NCBI GenBank assembly: GCA_021234155.1
Contig: JAJEKV010000098.1
Coordinates: forward strand, 3,635,210 to 3,699,209
Length of the DNA stretch: 64,000 nucleotides
DNA from: Isoetes taiwanensis
Taxonomy: Eukaryota > Streptophyta > Lycopodiopsida > Isoetales > Isoetaceae
Direction: 5' to 3'
Shown here piece after piece: positions 60,658 to 64,000 of the stretch; the first letter of the stretch is position 1, and each line of letters opens with the position of its first letter. The notes under the pieces are model-generated. The model had not been told where the DNA came from and made no database searches. It was given only the letters and a program-made list of their open reading frames with translations. The translations under genes and the position numbers were made by a program.

Positions 60658-61030
60658 AAGGCAAAGTGGGCCTACTAAGTCGGAAGCTTCCAAGGAGCTT
60701 TGTTCGATTCCAAGAGCAAAGTGGGCGTCAATTTGGTCAGAGTGACCTATAAAAATTTCAATTTATCATCTCCAGACGTAGTGGCTTCAAATTTGTTTCC
60801 AAGCATCGAAAGCTTTGTTCGCATAATTCAAGAGCAAGTGGGCGGCTTCAATTTGCTCTCCCGACTCGAAGGTAATTCACCGATCATCTCCAGATCAGTG
60901 GATGAAGCTACCAATTTATCGTGGCCTCTGAAAGTTTGTTCTCAGATACCCTTCGGCATAAGTGTTTCAATTGCTTTTGGAGCAATTTCATCGCATCATC
61001 TCCTAGGGACAAAGTGGGCGGCTCAATTTC
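60658..61030. repeat. Tandem repeat, about 118-bp (2 x about 59) period
   Basis: AAGTGGGC anchors occur at about 60664, 60718, 60836 and 61012, spaced about 54, 118 and 176 bp. Linked words repeat at the same period: GCTTTGTTCG (60697, 60812) and AAGTTTGTTC (60929), TCATCTCCAGA (60767, 60884), and GGCTTCAATTTG / GTCAATTTGG after the anchor. Confidence 0.6.
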
Positions 61031-61960
61031 TTTGGGGATAGCCTGTGATGTTACTATCACCGTAGACAAAGCTATCTGTCTTCATATAGGAATGTGGTAC
61101 ATATCGAAGGTTACAGGGATAGTAAAGAACTAAACATCATGCCCTAGCAGGATAGTTGAACATGCCAAACATAATAGATACTATTATAAGATGAGGTTTC
61201 ACCAATGCCCAGCTCTGACTCCACTAGATCCTGTGATCAATCCCCTAGAATGGCTTGTTTGCCAGCATCAAGCCAGTCATCCTAATTCTCCTCAGATTTA
61301 ATGGGGTGCCTGCAGGATGAGCTTCTGCTACTAAACCCACACGCCTTTGTCCTTCTTTGGTGCTTCTTGGAAGGAGGACCTAAACTGCTAAACATCCTCC
61401 TCCATTTTCAAGAGCTCTTCAGAGTTTCTCAGCCTTTGTAGTCATGGGCGCCTATCGAAATCAAGGCCTCTCAAAATGACCGTTTGAGAGGGTGATCCTG
61501 GCCACCATCCTTCTTCAGATCAACCTCCCTGCCTGAGGAGCTTCCCTTGTGCTTGTATTTTCATTTCTTTGTCTATCTCTTGATTTATCCTTCCTGACTC
61601 TGACTGAAGCTGATCTGCATGAGCTTAATAATTGGCTCGGCAGATATTAGATCAGATTTCGCCATTGTGAATCCAATGTACGGTTCGCAATTATATTTGA
61701 CCGTCCTGACTTCACACCTAATACTATGCGATTTAGCAATGCGGCTACCGTGCATGACAACCTCTAGCTCAAGGCCATGGACACGTAAACTCGGATACGC
61801 TTTCTTTTGGTTAAATAGATACAAGGCTCGCTGAACTTCACCACCGCATCGCATTCCAAGTTTAGTATCATTTTAACGAATAAAACCCTCTATCTTCAAA
61901 AATTCGGTCCATTTAAGAGTCATATGGACTTGGGAAAGTCCATAATTAATGAAATGGTGC
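61031..61960. other. Unassigned region
   Basis: No gene recognised. A minus-strand open stretch (61585-61854) starting MRCGGEVQRALYLFNQKKAY has no family match I can name. Confidence 0.35.
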
Positions 61961-61964
61961 CGAG

Positions 61965-62560
61965 TCGTGAAAGCGATGTTCTCCCGACTCCTCCCAGCCT
62001 TGCACTACCACAGCCAGGCGTTCCACGCCTCTGCTCCCGAGTTCCTGGGGCCGCACTCGTGTGTTGGCTGAGGTGAGGCACAGGGTCGCACGCGCCGCGG
62101 TGAAGGCCCGGCGGATCCGGGATGTGTCCCAGAGCAGGTGTTCCTGTGCTTGACTGTGAGGTTGGTGGCTCGCGGGTTGGTGCTCCTTTGCCGGTTTCGC
62201 CCCAGCCTGGAGCTCAGCCTTTGCAGACGCGGCCATGTCTGCCTGGCCTCCCGCGGCAATGGCGGAGTTGCTCAGTGTGCCTCGCATGAGGCCCTGAACG
62301 CCTGCTCCTCGAAGCTCCCCGCATTCGCTAAATCCTGGATTCAAGAGCGCCTGGCTCACCTGCCATTTCCAAAGTGCCTCGACTCCTTGTCATTACTGCT
62401 GGCGGCTCCTCTTCAACCTCCTCGGCTAAGAGGCGACATATATGTGTCTTCATGTCGCGGGTTGTCTTAGCCTCTCCTACTGGCCTGATCCGAGGACCGT
62501 TTACGAGTGTCTCCCTGCCTACCCGGCCTCCTCCCATCCCAGCCTTCCATAGTTGCCACA
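61965..62560. other. GC-rich island of about 600 bp
   Basis: A clearly more GC-rich stretch than its flanks (for example the words GCACACGCGCCGCGG and GGCCCGGCGGATCCGGG occur near 62090-62125). It is open on the minus strand (61946-62359, Ala-rich) and partly on the plus strand (62138-62470). Both readings are low in complexity, so I do not call a gene. Confidence 0.4.
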
Positions 62561-64000
62561 CACGGTCTACACGCTTCTATATCTCAGTAGTTCTTCGTAT
62601 TGCTTGCCCTTTTCAAATTGTAGCATGATGTTGACCAGCTTCACACGACGCCAGATCCTCCATTCTATGGATTCGTCGTTGGTGTAAAGCCAAAGTAAGC
62701 CAACGCCATTGAGATAGTTAGTCATTCTCTATCATTCTTCATGTACGCCCAACGCCACTTGATGTGGGACATTTATCCATTCCAACCTTTCCGTAAACCA
62801 CCACTTCTTTCCTCATTCTCGCTTCTTAGCCCCCGCAAGGTTTCGTAATATTATTTCATGTAATTACTTTAGTTTATCTGTCCATGGTAGCCCTCAGAGA
62901 TATTAAATGGTTTGTATCTTTCATTTGGTTCCTATCCAAGTGCCTGACTTAACTTTTACCCACCATCTATTGCTTTTTTCACCTCTCAGCCCCTACCACT
63001 AGCTATTATATCTCCCTCCCCTCCAAACCCCGGAAAAAGGTGCTGAAAGGCGTGGAGAGGGCATGGATTATTATAACCTTCCTCAAGAACCCACCACTCA
63101 TCATTATTTAGCCCCTACTATTAGCTGTCTTTTAGGTGCATGGATGACTGCTTCACCAATCCACTATTTTTAGCCCCGGGCGAGGGAGGGGGGGAGGGGA
63201 GGATTACGCGGTACCCTTGTTTTGCGATACCTTACTGCATTACCTTCCGCATCACCAAACTTTGGGGGAGGAGGGAGATGTACCCTGTTTTGCGATACCT
63301 TCATGGTACCGCCTTCCTACGTAATCACTAACTTCTCTCACGGGATCCTCCAAGACCATTTTCGAAAGCCCGCGTTGTTAGTAATTTTCAAGATTCTAGT
63401 CGCTTCATCTGGCTGAACGATTCCAGCTATCTAACTCAATATCTTCCTGGAATTAAAACCATGAAGTCGTGGAGAAAGAATTACATCATGTTTTTATTCC
63501 ACCGATGCAATCACGCCCTAAAATATCTCGGCCTCGGTGGAATATCCAAATAAGAAATGCACCCTTTTCAAACTCATTTATAATGTAGCCTGAGGGTCCC
63601 CTCTGTTTCTTTTTCTTCGTAGGTATTGTGAAGTCTTTCTCCTCGCTCTTAGAGGTCCTGGCAAATGCTTTCTCTCCTCTATCTTTCTCCTCTTCCATCT
63701 CACCATAACCGAATCCCAATGGAATATTTCGACCATGCAACAAACGGCGAGGGAAGTAGGTTTAATCCGCAGTTTCTGCCATGAATGGCTCTCATGCATC
63801 TTGAAGGCTTTGGGTTCTTTCCGTGCTCAACCTGAACCGTACTTCATATCATTCTTAAACTAGTGATGTTTCCAATTGTTGACTCACAATCACACATCCC
63901 AGGTGACTGTCGCAGTAAAATTCTGTCTCTTAAGTAGGGCATGGCTCCCTCTAAGGAACTACCGAATGTAAGCAATACGTAAATTGAACTAAAGTAATAA
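62561..64000. other. Unassigned region to window end
   Basis: Pyrimidine-rich AT-rich sequence. A local duplication at 63208-63310 repeats TACCCTTGTTTTGCGATACCTT as TACCCTGTTTTGCGATACCTT about 78 bp apart. No gene is supported. Confidence 0.4.

Noticed and set aside
61946-62359. 137-residue Ala-rich minus-strand frame in the GC island
   Set aside because: Open frames are expected by chance in GC-rich DNA and no family similarity is visible.
1-64000. CRISPR arrays, rRNA genes or bacterial operons
   Set aside because: None seen: the genes have spliceosomal introns and the repeats are eukaryotic transposons.

Overview
This window is nuclear DNA of a land plant. It holds two recognisable single-copy plant genes, both with GT-AG introns. 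One is a nearly complete FRIENDLY/CLU-type clustered-mitochondria gene (1-8692, + strand, its 5' end outside the window). The other is a Y3IP1 (CGL59/CEST)-type photosystem I assembly factor gene (42002-43818, + strand). Several LINEs, an apparent Penelope-type reverse transcriptase and a DUF7869-like element suggest a seed-free plant (fern or lycophyte) rather than an angiosperm, but that is only an inference.

Layout. 1-8.7 kb: FRIENDLY gene. 8.7-14.1 kb: intergenic DNA with short tandem repeats and a cluster of tRNA-like (SINE-type) repeats. 14.08-40.27 kb: a direct tandem segmental duplication. Unit 1 (about 14083-31880) and unit 2 (about 31930-40270) both contain a LINE-A remnant, a LINE-D remnant, about 3 kb of non-coding DNA and a PPR gene fragment, all transposon and PPR parts on the minus strand. 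Unit 1 also carries two insertions missing from unit 2: an 8.8-kb Penelope-like block (one long copy plus a head-to-tail partial copy, 17695-26520) placed in the poly-T tract of LINE-D, and a 547-bp foldback MITE (30887-31433). Unit 2 therefore shows the empty site for both. 42.0-43.8 kb: Y3IP1. 45.6-49.4 kb: a LINE with APE-type endonuclease and reverse transcriptase, minus strand. 49.6-51.4 kb: a decayed DUF7869-like reading frame, minus strand. 51.4-64 kb: no recognisable gene, but several tandem repeats and many copies of a dispersed AAATTGGGC motif.

Quality caution. Where two copies can be compared, many differences fall at CAG/CTG trinucleotides, where one copy reads CGG, CCG, ACG or similar. 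This looks like a systematic base-calling error at CHG-methylated cytosines in silenced transposons, not true divergence. It breaks many reading frames here, so calls of 'pseudogene' in the repeats should be read with that in mind. The two host genes show normal CAG/CTG content, although Y3IP1 carries one extra base at an exon junction.

The two host genes are functionally unrelated (mitochondrial distribution; chloroplast photosystem I assembly). The rest is a layered record of retrotransposition, duplication and later insertions whose relative order can be read from the sequence.
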